From Tepidanaerobacteraceae bacterium (GTDB lineage: Bacteria > Bacillota > Thermosediminibacteria > Thermosediminibacterales > Tepidanaerobacteraceae): a stretch of DNA of 64,000 nucleotides. The DNA lies in NCBI GenBank assembly GCA_024655905.1, contig JANLFP010000003.1:124001-188000 (forward strand). Reading direction: 5' to 3'. Both the position numbers and the translations under genes were made by a program. The first letter of the stretch is position 1; each line of letters begins with the position of its first letter. The notes beneath the pieces are model-generated. The model saw only the letters and a program-made list of their open reading frames with translations. It did not search any database and was not told the DNA's origin. This document shows positions 36,513 through 45,730 of the stretch, piece by piece.

Positions 36513-36959
36513 AATGATATTCTTTTGAGAGATTTCGACGAGAAAGGCACATCGTGGCAGACTTTAATCAGGGCGCAAAACGAAATTAAAGCGAATGCAA
36601 TTTATTCGGCCAATGAAAAATTATCGCGATTGGTCAGAGAATCATGAGATACGTTTGAGACAAAAAGATTATTCCGCGCCTCCCTTTAAAAGCGGGGAGG
36701 CTCTTTTTTTTTAAGAAACTTTTTTGGTGTATTTGAAGGAATTTAAAAATTCAATGTAGAATTATATAGAATATTATAAAATGTATCCCGGATACCAGAT
36801 GCATTAAGACAGATTTCCGGTAAAACCCCGATAACAGTATATTCTGATGCTCATGAAGACTAATTTTGGCGTGGTGCAGATTTTCGGCAAGGGTTTTTGC
36901 ACCGAGTTGAACAATGACCATAAGTTGAATAATGAATATAATGAGAGGAGCGAGGTGAA
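36513..36959. other. Intergenic region between dnaB and the GntR regulator
   Basis: 447 bases with no supported gene. The terminator at 36678 lies within it. The part after it (36,712-36,950) is AT-rich with several TATA-like elements, likely the promoter region of the regulator, but I cannot fix a single promoter. Confidence 0.4.
36678..36711 (+). terminator. Rho-independent terminator after dnaB
   Basis: Stem GCCTCCC (36678-36684) / GGGAGGC (36695-36701), 10-base loop, then TCTTTTTTTTT. It closes the DUF2232-gdpP-rplI-dnaB unit, about 165 bases after dnaB. Confidence 0.85.
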
Positions 36960-36962
36960 ATG

Positions 36963-37652
36963 ATGGGTGGAGCTCTTGAATCATTCAATGTTTCAAATAT
37001 AAAACCCATAAGGGAAATGATTTATGAATCCATGCGCCAAGCGATTTTCGACGGGGAGTTGAAACCCGGCGACAGGCTGGTTGAAAAGGATCTTGCAGAG
37101 AAAATGAGGGTCAGCAGGACTCCTATCCGGGAGGCCCTCCGAAAACTAGAAACTGAGGGCTTAATTAAGCATGTGCCCCGCAAGGGAGTGGTAGTTAAGG
37201 GATTCAGCCCTGAAGATATAATAGAAATATATTCTATCAGGCAGGCGCTGGAAGCTCTGGCAATAACGTACACCGTTAAAAACATTACCGAAAAAGAGAT
37301 AAAAAAGCTCAAAGCTTTAATTGAAGAAATGGCGTCCTTAACCGAAGAGGACGAAACCGAAGATCTTTTCAATACTTCCCAGGAGTTCAACGACATTTTA
37401 ATGAGGTCATGCAAGATGCCTCGACTCATCGGTTTGATAAGCACTTACAGGGAATATCTGCAGAGATTCAGAACGGTCACCATGAGCAGGAAGGAACGAA
37501 AAATGTCGGCGCTAAAAGACCATCGGGAGATTCTTCAGGCGGTCATCGACAGGGATGCGGCTAGGGCGAAAAGGCTGGTTGAAGAGCATCTTCAAAAGGC
37601 CCTGGAATCTTATCTAAACACTTTGAGAACAGACGAAAAGGGGCGGGGTTGA
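36963..37652 (+). CDS. GntR-family regulator (FadR/FCD subfamily)
   Basis: 229-residue transcription factor. Winged helix at the N-terminus (GELKPGDRLVEKDLAEKMRVSRTPIREALRKLETEGLI) and an all-helical FCD ligand-binding domain (RQALEALAI ... HREILQAVIDRDAARAKRLVEEHL), where His residues usually hold a metal near a carboxylate ligand. Its place just before aconitase and isocitrate dehydrogenase suggests it controls them in response to an organic acid; that is inference. ATG 36960 is an equally possible start; GAGGTG fits 36963 better. Confidence 0.88.
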   Translation: MGGALESFNVSNIKPIREMIYESMRQAIFDGELKPGDRLVEKDLAEKMRVSRTPIREALRKLETEGLIKHVPRKGVVVKGFSPEDIIEIYSIRQALEALAITYTVKNITEKEIKKLKALIEEMASLTEEDETEDLFNTSQEFNDILMRSCKMPRLIGLISTYREYLQRFRTVTMSRKERKMSALKDHREILQAVIDRDAARAKRLVEEHLQKALESYLNTLRTDEKGRG

Positions 37653-37722
37653 TTTATCAACTGCTTCGGTCACCCGCTGCAATGTTTATGAAATCGCATG
37701 CTTATGCGTCAAGAATGTCAAG

Positions 37723-37751
37723 AATGTCAAAAGAACCGTCCCCATGACATT
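37723..37751. repeat. REP-like hairpin, copy 1 (upstream of aconitase)
   Basis: AATGTCA (37723-37729) pairs with TGACATT (37745-37751); the loop carries GAACCGTCCCC. A second AATGTCA precedes at 37714-37720. The loop core is the reverse complement of the core of copy 2 at 39723. Confidence 0.6.
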
Positions 37752-37779
37752 AATAAAAAATTGAAAAGAGGGATGCAAT

Positions 37780-39720
37780 TTGGCGATGAATCTTACACAG
37801 AAAATCATTAAATCTCATTTGGTCGAAGGCAAAATGATTCCCGGTGAAGAGATTGCCCTAAGGATAGACCAGACCCTTACGCAGGATGCTACCGGCACAA
37901 TGGCATACCTTGAGTTTGAGGCAATAGGGATTCCCAGGGTAAAGACCGAACTTTCGGTGAGCTATGTGGACCACAACACCCTCCAGACCGGCTTTGAAAA
38001 CGCCGATGACCACCGGTTCCTTCAGACCGCTGCCGCAAAGTTCGGGGCGTATTTTTCCAGAGCGGGCAACGGCATATGCCATCAGGTTCACCTGGAAAGA
38101 TTCGCCGTGCCCGGCAAGACTCTGCTGGGTTCCGACAGCCATACTCCAACGGGAGGAGGACTGGGGATGCTGGCCATAGGTGCGGGAGGTCTGGATGTGG
38201 CCATGGCCATGGCGGGGCACCCATTTTACCTTGCCATGCCTAAAGTGGTAAACGTGAGACTTCACGGCAAACTCGCACCGTGGACATCGGCAAAGGATAT
38301 AATCTTGGAAGTATTGCGGCGCCTCAGCGTTAAAGGCGGCGTGGGCAAGGTCATGGAGTACAGCGGTGACGGCGTAAAGTCCCTGAGCGTTCCAGAGAGA
38401 GCCACCATAACCAACATGGGTGCCGAACTTGGGGCCACATCATCCATATTCCCCAGCGACGAAGCCACCAGAAGATTTCTCGAGGCACAGGGTCGGGGCT
38501 GCGATTTTATTCCCCTTCAGGCTGATCCAGAAGCGGAATATGACGAGATAATCGATATAAATCTAGACGAGTTGGAACCCCTCATCGCCCTGCCTCACAG
38601 CCCCGATAATGTAAAAAAGGTTTCGGAAGCGGCGGGACAAAAGGTGGATCAGGTTTTTATAGGAAGCTGCACCAATTCTTCATATGTAGATTTGATGAAA
38701 GTGTCAAAGATTTTAAAGGGAAAAACCATCGCTCCCGATGTGAGCCTGGTGGTGGCTCCGGGTTCAAAGCAGGTTCTATATATGCTGTCCAAAAACGGAG
38801 CTCTCGCCGACATCGTGGCGGCGGGCGCCAGGATACTGGAGTGCGCCTGCGGGCCCTGCGTGGGTGTGGGTCAGGCACCTTCCTCTGGAGCCATATCCCT
38901 TCGGACTTCCAACCGAAACTTCGAGGGAAGGAGCGGCACCAGGGATGCTAAAGTGTATCTGGTAAGCGTGGAAACCGCTGCTGTCTCGGCTTTAACGGGC
39001 GTCATCACAGATCCCAGGTCTCTGGGAGAGCCCATTGCGATAGAAATGCCTGAAAAATTTGCAATAGATGACCGCATGATTATCTCACCACCCGCAGATG
39101 GAAGAAATGTGGAGATTTTGAGGGGGCCGAACATCAAGCCTTTGCCTAAAGCGGAGCCGCTGCACGATGAAATAAGGGGCAGAGTGCTGCTCAAGGTCGG
39201 GGACAACATAACCACCGACCACATCATGCCCGCCGGGGCAAAAATATTACCCCTGCGCTCCAATATCCCTGCAATTTCAAAGCACTGTTTTGAGGGGATG
39301 GATCCCACCTTCCCAGACAGGGCTATAAAAGCCGGCGGCGGATTCATAGTGGGGGGAGCAAACTACGGCCAGGGCTCAAGCCGGGAGCATGCGGCACTTG
39401 CGCCGTTATACCTTGGAATAAAAGCCGTCATCGCCAAATCCTTTGCCAGGATACACAGGCAAAATCTCATAAACTTCGGCATCCTGCCCCTCACTTTTGA
39501 GGATGAGAGGGATTATGATGAAATAAATCAAGCGGTTGCGGCGGATGGAGATGAGCTTGTTATTGAAAATGCCCGGGAAAGACTTCTCTCCGATGCCGTT
39601 GAGGTCAAAAACCTTACCCGCGGCAGGACATTTAAAGTGAGGCATGGCCTCTCCGAGCGCCAGAAGGAGATCATCCTTTCCGGAGGGCTGCTGAATTTTG
39701 CCAATAGGCAAGTCCGATAA
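37780..39720 (+). CDS. acn: Aconitate hydratase
   Basis: 646-residue [4Fe-4S] enzyme that interconverts citrate and isocitrate. Cluster ligands are visible as GSCTNSS and CACGPC (three Cys in all). Other marks: LLGSDSHTPTGGGLGMLAIGAGG, and the C-terminal swivel domain with KVGDNITTDHIMPAG and YGQGSSREHAALAP, whose Arg binds substrate. Length matches the clostridial single-chain form. TTG start at 37780 has GAGGG seven bases upstream; ATG 37786 is possible. Followed by icd, so the two probably make isocitrate and 2-oxoglutarate for glutamate synthesis. Confidence 0.95.
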   Translation: MAMNLTQKIIKSHLVEGKMIPGEEIALRIDQTLTQDATGTMAYLEFEAIGIPRVKTELSVSYVDHNTLQTGFENADDHRFLQTAAAKFGAYFSRAGNGICHQVHLERFAVPGKTLLGSDSHTPTGGGLGMLAIGAGGLDVAMAMAGHPFYLAMPKVVNVRLHGKLAPWTSAKDIILEVLRRLSVKGGVGKVMEYSGDGVKSLSVPERATITNMGAELGATSSIFPSDEATRRFLEAQGRGCDFIPLQADPEAEYDEIIDINLDELEPLIALPHSPDNVKKVSEAAGQKVDQVFIGSCTNSSYVDLMKVSKILKGKTIAPDVSLVVAPGSKQVLYMLSKNGALADIVAAGARILECACGPCVGVGQAPSSGAISLRTSNRNFEGRSGTRDAKVYLVSVETAAVSALTGVITDPRSLGEPIAIEMPEKFAIDDRMIISPPADGRNVEILRGPNIKPLPKAEPLHDEIRGRVLLKVGDNITTDHIMPAGAKILPLRSNIPAISKHCFEGMDPTFPDRAIKAGGGFIVGGANYGQGSSREHAALAPLYLGIKAVIAKSFARIHRQNLINFGILPLTFEDERDYDEINQAVAADGDELVIENARERLLSDAVEVKNLTRGRTFKVRHGLSERQKEIILSGGLLNFANRQVR

Positions 39721-39722
39721 AG

Positions 39723-39749
39723 TGAGTCAGGGGACGGTTCCTTGACTCA
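39723..39749. repeat. REP-like hairpin, copy 2 (downstream of aconitase)
   Basis: TGAGTCA (39723-39729) pairs with TGACTCA (39743-39749); loop GGGGACGGTTCCT. Same loop core as copy 1 but in the opposite orientation, while the stems differ in sequence. It lies two bases after the aconitase stop and before icd. Confidence 0.6.
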
Positions 39750-39795
39750 ATATACAATTATACAAAGGGACATATGGAGAAAAGGAAGTGATTTT

Positions 39796-41004
39796 ATGCC
39801 TGATAAAGTATATATAAAAGACGGAAAACTCATAATTCCTGACAATCCCATCATTCCCTTCATCGAAGGGGACGGCACCGGGCCCGACATATGGCGGGCC
39901 ACAAGGAAAGTGGTGGATGCGGCGGTGGAAAAGGTTTACGGGGGCAGGCGCACTATCGAGTGGAAGGAGATACTGGCCGGAGAGAAGGCTTTTCATCTCA
40001 CGGGCAAGTGGCTGCCGGAAGAAACCGTTGATGCTGTTCGTGAATATATCATTGCCATAAAAGGTCCTCTAACAACTCCGGTAGGAGGGGGGTTCAGGAG
40101 CATAAATGTCACTCTTCGCCAGGAACTGGACCTTTATGCCTGCGTTAGGCCCGTTAAATGGATTCCCGGTGTCCCAAGCCCGCTGCTCCATCCGGAACAA
40201 GTGGATGTGGTGGTGTTCAGGGAAAATACCGAGGACATTTATGCCGGCATAGAATGGCAGGCCGGAAGCGAAGGCGCGGAAAAGATAAGGGAATTTTTAA
40301 ACACCCGGATGGGCTGCAATGTCCCGGAAGATGCGGGGATTGGCATAAAATATATGTCCAAAACCGCATCGGAGCGTATAATGCGCAAGGCTTTAAAGTA
40401 CGCCGTTGAGAACGGACGCAAATCGGTCACCGTAGTTCACAAAGGGAATATAATGAAGTATACAGAAGGCAGTTTTAAAAACTGGTGCTATTCCCTGGCA
40501 GAACGGGAATTTAAAGATATTGTTATGACCGAAAAAGAACTTTTATCGTACGGAGGCAATGCGCCTGAAGGCAAAATAGTTGTAAAGGACCGCATAGCGG
40601 ACAATATGTTCCAGCAGATGCTGCTTCGCCCATCGGAATATGATGTCATCGTTACTCCCAACTTAAATGGCGATTATCTTTCCGATGCGGTGGCAGCTCA
40701 GGTGGGCGGCCTCGGCATGGCTCCGGGGGCAAATATAGGGGATTTTGTCGCGCTTTTTGAGGCAACTCACGGTTCGGCTCCCGACATTGCCGGAACCGGC
40801 AAGGCAAATCCCGGTTCGCTTATCCTGACCGCTGTAATGATGCTTGAGTACATGGGCTGGAAGGAAGCCGCCGGAATGATTCTGCGGGGCCTGGAAACGG
40901 CCATTTCCAAAAAAATCGTGACAAACGACCTGGCAAAGCAGATGGAAGGGGCAAAAGAGGTTAAGACTTGGGAATTTGCGGATGTTATTATAGCAAGTAT
41001 GTAA
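39796..41004 (+). CDS. icd: Isocitrate dehydrogenase (NADP-type family)
   Basis: 402-residue decarboxylating dehydrogenase. Shows [15 protein letters not shown], the substrate-binding [19 protein letters not shown] (with Ser and Arg residues of the active site), [13 protein letters not shown], and [19 protein letters not shown] with the catalytic Asp. NADP preference is inferred from similarity to the bacterial Icd family. I start at ATG 39796 after AAAGGAAGTG; the frame extends back across the REP-like hairpin. Pairs with aconitase. Confidence 0.94.
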   Translation: MPDKVYIKDGKLIIPDNPIIPFIEGDGTGPDIWRATRKVVDAAVEKVYGGRRTIEWKEILAGEKAFHLTGKWLPEETVDAVREYIIAIKGPLTTPVGGGFRSINVTLRQELDLYACVRPVKWIPGVPSPLLHPEQVDVVVFRENTEDIYAGIEWQAGSEGAEKIREFLNTRMGCNVPEDAGIGIKYMSKTASERIMRKALKYAVENGRKSVTVVHKGNIMKYTEGSFKNWCYSLAEREFKDIVMTEKELLSYGGNAPEGKIVVKDRIADNMFQQMLLRPSEYDVIVTPNLNGDYLSDAVAAQVGGLGMAPGANIGDFVALFEATHGSAPDIAGTGKANPGSLILTAVMMLEYMGWKEAAGMILRGLETAISKKIVTNDLAKQMEGAKEVKTWEFADVIIASM

Positions 41005-41212
41005 TTTTGAGATGCAGCTCCGGTGAGGAAACAAAATCCGCTGCCGGGCCGTATCCGAAAGAGAAGCGACTTTCTATCCCGAAAATATAGATATATATTT
41101 TCATCATCTGATGCTAGTGCGTTTTGCATCATGTATGCCTAAATCAGAATAATGCGAAGCGCTGTGCGGCATGCAGGAAATGATCGTGCTTTGCGAGTCC
41201 TATGATGTGAAC

Positions 41213-41251
41213 CACCCGGCGGTGGTGGTGATGCAGACCGTTCGCCGGGTG
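41213..41251 (+). terminator. Hairpin downstream of icd
   Basis: Perfect 9-bp GC-rich stem CACCCGGCG (41213-41221) / CGCCGGGTG (41243-41251) with a 21-base loop, then CTTATTTTCG. Probably ends the acn-icd transcript about 210 bases past icd, though the T-tract is poor. Confidence 0.5.
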
Positions 41252-41349
41252 CTTATTTTCGTTATATATATCCGCTTCTAATATATATTGTCTCGAGATA
41301 TACCGGTCTCTCGTTTCATGCAATAGGTGAACAGATGGAAAAACTGCGC

Positions 41350-41538
41350 TTATTCTCCCGGATATAACATGAGGTTCGGCCTGCTGGTGCCCGAATTTCC
41401 TGCTGACGACCCGAACATCTTGCCTCCGGTGGTGCCGCTTTTGGGCATCATCTCTTCCGCAGCTTCGGCATCAAAGCCTAAATCCAGAGGTTTTACGGAA
41501 TATTGGTTCACGTCATTTGCGGTAATTGTCCTGATCAT
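41350..41538 (-). CDS. Orphan 62-residue protein, unknown
   Basis: I do not recognise this protein. It is a short, Gly/Ser/Met-rich, mildly acidic chain (MIRTITANDVNQYSVKPLDL ... SGTTGGKMFGSSAGNSGT). Its ATG at 41538 has an excellent ribosome-binding site, CGAGGAGG, nine bases upstream, which is the main reason to accept it. Upstream on the minus strand, ATATT ... GATACTATA fits a mother-cell sporulation promoter loosely, and TTGGTT with TATAAA is a poor sigma-A alternative. An overlapping plus-strand frame of similar length lacks such a site. Flanked by icd and an FAD oxidoreductase, both on the other strand. Confidence 0.6.
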   Translation of the reverse strand: MIRTITANDVNQYSVKPLDLGFDAEAAEEMMPKSGTTGGKMFGSSAGNSGTSRPNLMLYPGE

Positions 41539-41732
41539 GATTCAATGCCTCCTCGAATAAAATTTCTCTTTATAGTATCTCAAATGGGAAAACCAATATG
41601 CACAGTTTTCCGAAGGCGCAAAGGTGGGATTTCCATATGAGATAAGCCCTGACCTAAGCATGAGCGGAAAAAAAACAATAATATTTAGGACTGAGTTGAA
41701 AGCGGCTAAAATGGGCAATAATGTTCGCTTAT

Positions 41733-41772
41733 ATACGAATTATTTTATATATTATATGATAATTATTCGTAT
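41733..41772. promoter_or_regulatory. Inverted repeat upstream of the FAD oxidoreductase promoter
   Basis: ATACGAAT (41733-41740) and its complement ATTCGTAT (41765-41772) are 24 bases apart, ending six bases before the -35 box at 41779. Could be an operator; no regulator is identified. Confidence 0.45.
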
Positions 41773-41778
41773 TTAATA

Positions 41779-41807
41779 TTGACTTTAAACATACACTTTG
41801 ATATTAT
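41779..41807 (+). promoter_or_regulatory. Promoter of the FAD oxidoreductase gene
   Basis: -35 TTGACT (41779-41784), 17-bp spacer, -10 TATTAT (41802-41807). Start of transcription would be about 35 bases before the ATG at 41849. Confidence 0.75.
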
Positions 41808-41848
41808 AATTATTGCTGCTGAATCGAGCAGGAAAAGAGGGATCTCGC

Positions 41849-43237
41849 ATGCCCGGAAATTATGACGTCATTATTGTCGGAGCCGGCCCCGCCGGAATTT
41901 TTGCTGCGATGGAGCTTGCAGACAAAGCGCCGGGGTTATCGGTGCTGATTCTTGAAAAAGGAAAGGACATAGAGGGGAGGCTTTGCCCTTCGAAGGAAAA
42001 AAATGTGCCGTGCCGCCACTGCGTTCCATGTTCCATAGTAAACGGTTGGGGCGGGGCCGGTGCATTCAGCGACGGCAAGCTCACCCTCACCACCGAATTT
42101 GGCGGCTGGCTCGACGAATACATGCCAAAAAGCGAAGTGGCCGAACTCATAGCATATGTTGATAAAATTTTTTTGAGTTTCGGCGCCACCGATATTGTCC
42201 ATGGAACCGACAGCCCTGTGATCAGGGAGATACAGCAAAAAGCCGCTACGGCGGATCTCAGGCTGATTCCCGCCAGAGTGAAGCACCTGGGAACGGAAAA
42301 GTGCTGGAACATACTCAAGGAAATGCGAAGCTGCCTTGATGCAAAGGTGGAGATAAAAACTTCCACTGAGGCGAAAACCATACTGGTGGAAGATGGAAAA
42401 GCAGCAGGCATTGTCGCAGAAAACGGGGAAGTATTGCGCGCAAAATATATTGTTTCGGTTCCGGGCCGGGAGGGTGCCGAATGGTTTGCGAAAGAAGCGG
42501 CCCGCCTGAAACTTGACATGAGCATAAATCCTGTTGATATCGGTGTGCGGGTGGAAGTGCCTGCCGTGGTGATGGAACATATTACGGATGCGGTTTATGA
42601 GTCAAAACTCATATATTATTCCAAATCCTTTGACGACAGGGTAAGGACATTTTGCATGAATCCGTACGGCGAGGTGGTCATGGAAAACAACAGCGGCCTC
42701 ATCACCGTCAACGGCCACAGTTATTCGGACAGAAAGACTTCCAATACCAATTTCGCTCTTTTGGTGAGCAAGACTTTCACCGAACCTTTTCGGGAACCCA
42801 TTTCCTACGGCAAATACATAGCCGCTCTTGCAAACATGCTGGGTGGGGGCGTGCTGGTGCAGCGCCTGGGAGACCTTTTGTCCGGCAGGAGGTCCACACC
42901 GGAGAGAATAAAAAGGGGCCTTGTGGAACCGACATTAAAGGAGGCCACGCCTGGTGATTTGAGCCTGGTGTTTCCCTACCGGCATCTCGTAAGCATACTT
43001 GAAATGCTGGAGGCTATGGATAAACTGGCGCCTGGCGTGTATTCCAACCATACCCTGCTTTACGGTGCGGAAGTCAAATTTTATTCTTCAAGGCCGGCTT
43101 TGAGCTCATCCCTGGAAACCCAGATTAAAAACCTTTTTGCCGCGGGCGACGGTGCGGGGGTGACTCGAGGGCTGGCTCAGGCGTCCGCTTCTGGTGTGGT
43201 GGTGGCCAGGGAGATACTGAAAAGAATAAATAAATGA
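41849..43237 (+). CDS. NAD(P)/FAD-dependent oxidoreductase
   Basis: 462 residues with an N-terminal Rossmann FAD site (YDVIIVGAGPAGIFAAMEL) and a C-terminal FAD-contact motif (NLFAAGDGAGVTRGLAQASASG). A Cys-rich insertion (CPSKEKNVPCRHCVPC, about 46-62) is followed by GWGGAGAFSDGKL, characteristic of a family of large FAD dehydrogenases of unknown substrate. The Cys cluster may bind metal or be redox-active. I take the ATG at 41849 because the frame upstream overlaps the promoter. Own promoter and possible operator; purA follows 75 bases later. Confidence 0.85.
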   Translation: MPGNYDVIIVGAGPAGIFAAMELADKAPGLSVLILEKGKDIEGRLCPSKEKNVPCRHCVPCSIVNGWGGAGAFSDGKLTLTTEFGGWLDEYMPKSEVAELIAYVDKIFLSFGATDIVHGTDSPVIREIQQKAATADLRLIPARVKHLGTEKCWNILKEMRSCLDAKVEIKTSTEAKTILVEDGKAAGIVAENGEVLRAKYIVSVPGREGAEWFAKEAARLKLDMSINPVDIGVRVEVPAVVMEHITDAVYESKLIYYSKSFDDRVRTFCMNPYGEVVMENNSGLITVNGHSYSDRKTSNTNFALLVSKTFTEPFREPISYGKYIAALANMLGGGVLVQRLGDLLSGRRSTPERIKRGLVEPTLKEATPGDLSLVFPYRHLVSILEMLEAMDKLAPGVYSNHTLLYGAEVKFYSSRPALSSSLETQIKNLFAAGDGAGVTRGLAQASASGVVVAREILKRINK

Positions 43238-44596
<1,359 letters not shown>

Positions 44597-44608
44597 GGGG
44601 AATATATC

Positions 44609-44863
44609 ATGATGTCGTGTCAGGTGTCTCTCTACCCTTTGGGAACAAAGGATTATGAAAAAATAGTGCTTGAAGCCGTTAAAAACTTGCCGGAAGAAGG
44701 CGTTGAAGTGGACTTGAATCCCATGAGCACTTTGCTTCGCGGAGAAGATGAAAAAGTCTGGGAAGCCGTAAAGTCACTTTACAAAACCGGCAAGAACTTC
44801 GGAGATCTGGTGATGGTAATAACCTTATCGAACAGATGCGGTGCTGGATGTAAAAAAAGCTGA
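44609..44863 (+). CDS. YkoF-like thiamine/pyrimidine-binding protein
   Basis: 84-residue ferredoxin-like-fold protein, related to the thiamine- or hydroxymethylpyrimidine-binding YkoF/MTH1187 family: CQVSLYPLGTKDYEKIVLEAV, then NPMSTLLRGEDEKVWEAVKSL. Begins 12 bases after purA with GGGGG upstream, so likely cotranscribed. A ligand role is inferred. The tail GAGCKKS adds two Cys. Confidence 0.75.
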   Translation: MMSCQVSLYPLGTKDYEKIVLEAVKNLPEEGVEVDLNPMSTLLRGEDEKVWEAVKSLYKTGKNFGDLVMVITLSNRCGAGCKKS

Positions 44864-44976
44864 CATTTATAATTAATTTAACAGTGCTGGTTTTTATGAA
44901 ATGCATTGTGTAAAGCCCAATATTAAGGCATACATTTGCTTTTTCATGCATTTTGAAAAAGATGCAGAAGTAAGGG

Positions 44977-45005
44977 TTGACAGTTTGATCGTTTTATAGT
45001 AGTAT
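44977..45005 (+). promoter_or_regulatory. Promoter of the tRNA-Lys/tRNA-Glu pair
   Basis: -35 TTGACA (44977-44982), 17-bp spacer, -10 TAGTAT (45000-45005), 16 bases before the tRNA-Lys. Confidence 0.8.
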
Positions 45006-45021
45006 TATATTTGCGTTTTGT

Positions 45022-45097
45022 GAGCCATTAGCTCAGTCGGCAGAGCACCTGACTTTTAATCAGGGTGTCCCGCGTTCGAGTCGCGGATGGCTCACCA
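45022..45097 (+). tRNA. tRNA-Lys (anticodon TTT)
   Basis: 76-nt cloverleaf. Acceptor GAGCCAT / ATGGCTC, D-arm GCTC...GAGC, anticodon stem CCTGA / TCAGG with loop CTTTTAA (anticodon TTT), T-arm CCGCG-TTCGAGT-CGCGG. The 3' CCA is encoded. Confidence 0.97.
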
Positions 45098-45102
45098 GTT
45101 GT

Positions 45103-45177
45103 GGCCCCGTGGTCAAGTGGTTAAGACATCGCCCTTTCACGGCGGTAACGTGGGTTCGAATCCCGCCGGGGTCACCA
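45103..45177 (+). tRNA. tRNA-Glu (anticodon TTC)
   Basis: 75-nt cloverleaf five bases after tRNA-Lys. Acceptor GGCCCCG / CGGGGTC, anticodon stem TCGCC / GGCGG with loop CTTTCAC (anticodon TTC), T-loop TTCGAAT, CCA encoded. Confidence 0.97.
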
Positions 45178-45309
45178 AAATTATTGAAAGTACAATTTTC
45201 GGTATAGACATTCATGATGCAAATGCATAATGAACAGATAACGAAAATATTGCTTCAATTATAGGGATAGATATTTGGCTATGCCCATATTTTTTATAAT
45301 TTCAAAAAA

Positions 45310-45343
45310 ATCTGCCTTCGGCGGTTGAGTAGAAGTAGCAGAT
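45310..45343. other. Hairpin between tRNA-Glu and tRNA-Gly
   Basis: ATCTGCCTTC (45310-45319) pairs with GAAG-TA-GCAGAT (45332-45343), a 10-bp stem with a two-base bulge and a 12-base loop. Lies in a 270-base gene-free gap; GC-rich DNA with more small stems follows to about 45,390. Function unknown. Confidence 0.4.
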
Positions 45344-45402
45344 ATGAAATCTGGGGTCGCGCGAAAACCGCATGCCGAAGTGGCGGGTGTTTGTTTTGAA
45401 CC

Positions 45403-45430
45403 TTGACTAATGCATTTATTTTGCTATAAT
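45403..45430 (+). promoter_or_regulatory. Promoter of tRNA-Gly
   Basis: -35 TTGACT (45403-45408), 16-bp spacer, perfect -10 TATAAT (45425-45430), 20 bases before the tRNA. Confidence 0.85.
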
Positions 45431-45450
45431 TATAATTGATAAACTATTAT

Positions 45451-45525
45451 GCGGAAGTAGCTCAGTGGTAGAGCATCGGCTTCCCAAGCCGAGGGTCGCG
45501 GGTTCGAATCCCGTTTTCCGCTCCA
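45451..45525 (+). tRNA. tRNA-Gly (anticodon CCC)
   Basis: 75-nt cloverleaf. Acceptor GCGGAAG / TTTCCGC, D-arm GCTC...GAGC, anticodon stem TCGGC / GCCGA with loop TTCCCAA (anticodon CCC), T-arm GCGGG-TTCGAAT-CCCGT. CCA encoded. Own promoter and terminator. Confidence 0.96.
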
Positions 45526-45533
45526 GAGAAATC

Positions 45534-45574
45534 AAGGGTTCCTAAATGCTTTTGCATGACGGAACCCTTTTTTT
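45534..45574 (+). terminator. Rho-independent terminator of tRNA-Gly
   Basis: 9-bp stem AAGGGTTCC (45534-45542) / GGAACCCTT (45561-45569) with an inner ATGC...GCAT stem, then a run of seven to eight T. Confidence 0.93.
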
Positions 45575-45730
45575 GGTGCCGATTTTTAAATAGAGTGTTT
45601 ATGGATTTGCGGTTTGTAAGTGCTCGCTATGCCAGAAAGAAAAGTTATAAAGCTGCAGCAGAACCAAGAGATATTCGGCATTTGTTCGAGTCGCCTTAAA
45701 ATACTTCAGAAACAATTTTCTTCTGTTTTA

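Noticed and set aside
41327-41560. 77-codon plus-strand frame overlapping the orphan small gene
   Set aside because: Lacks a ribosome-binding site, whereas the minus-strand frame has a near-ideal one.
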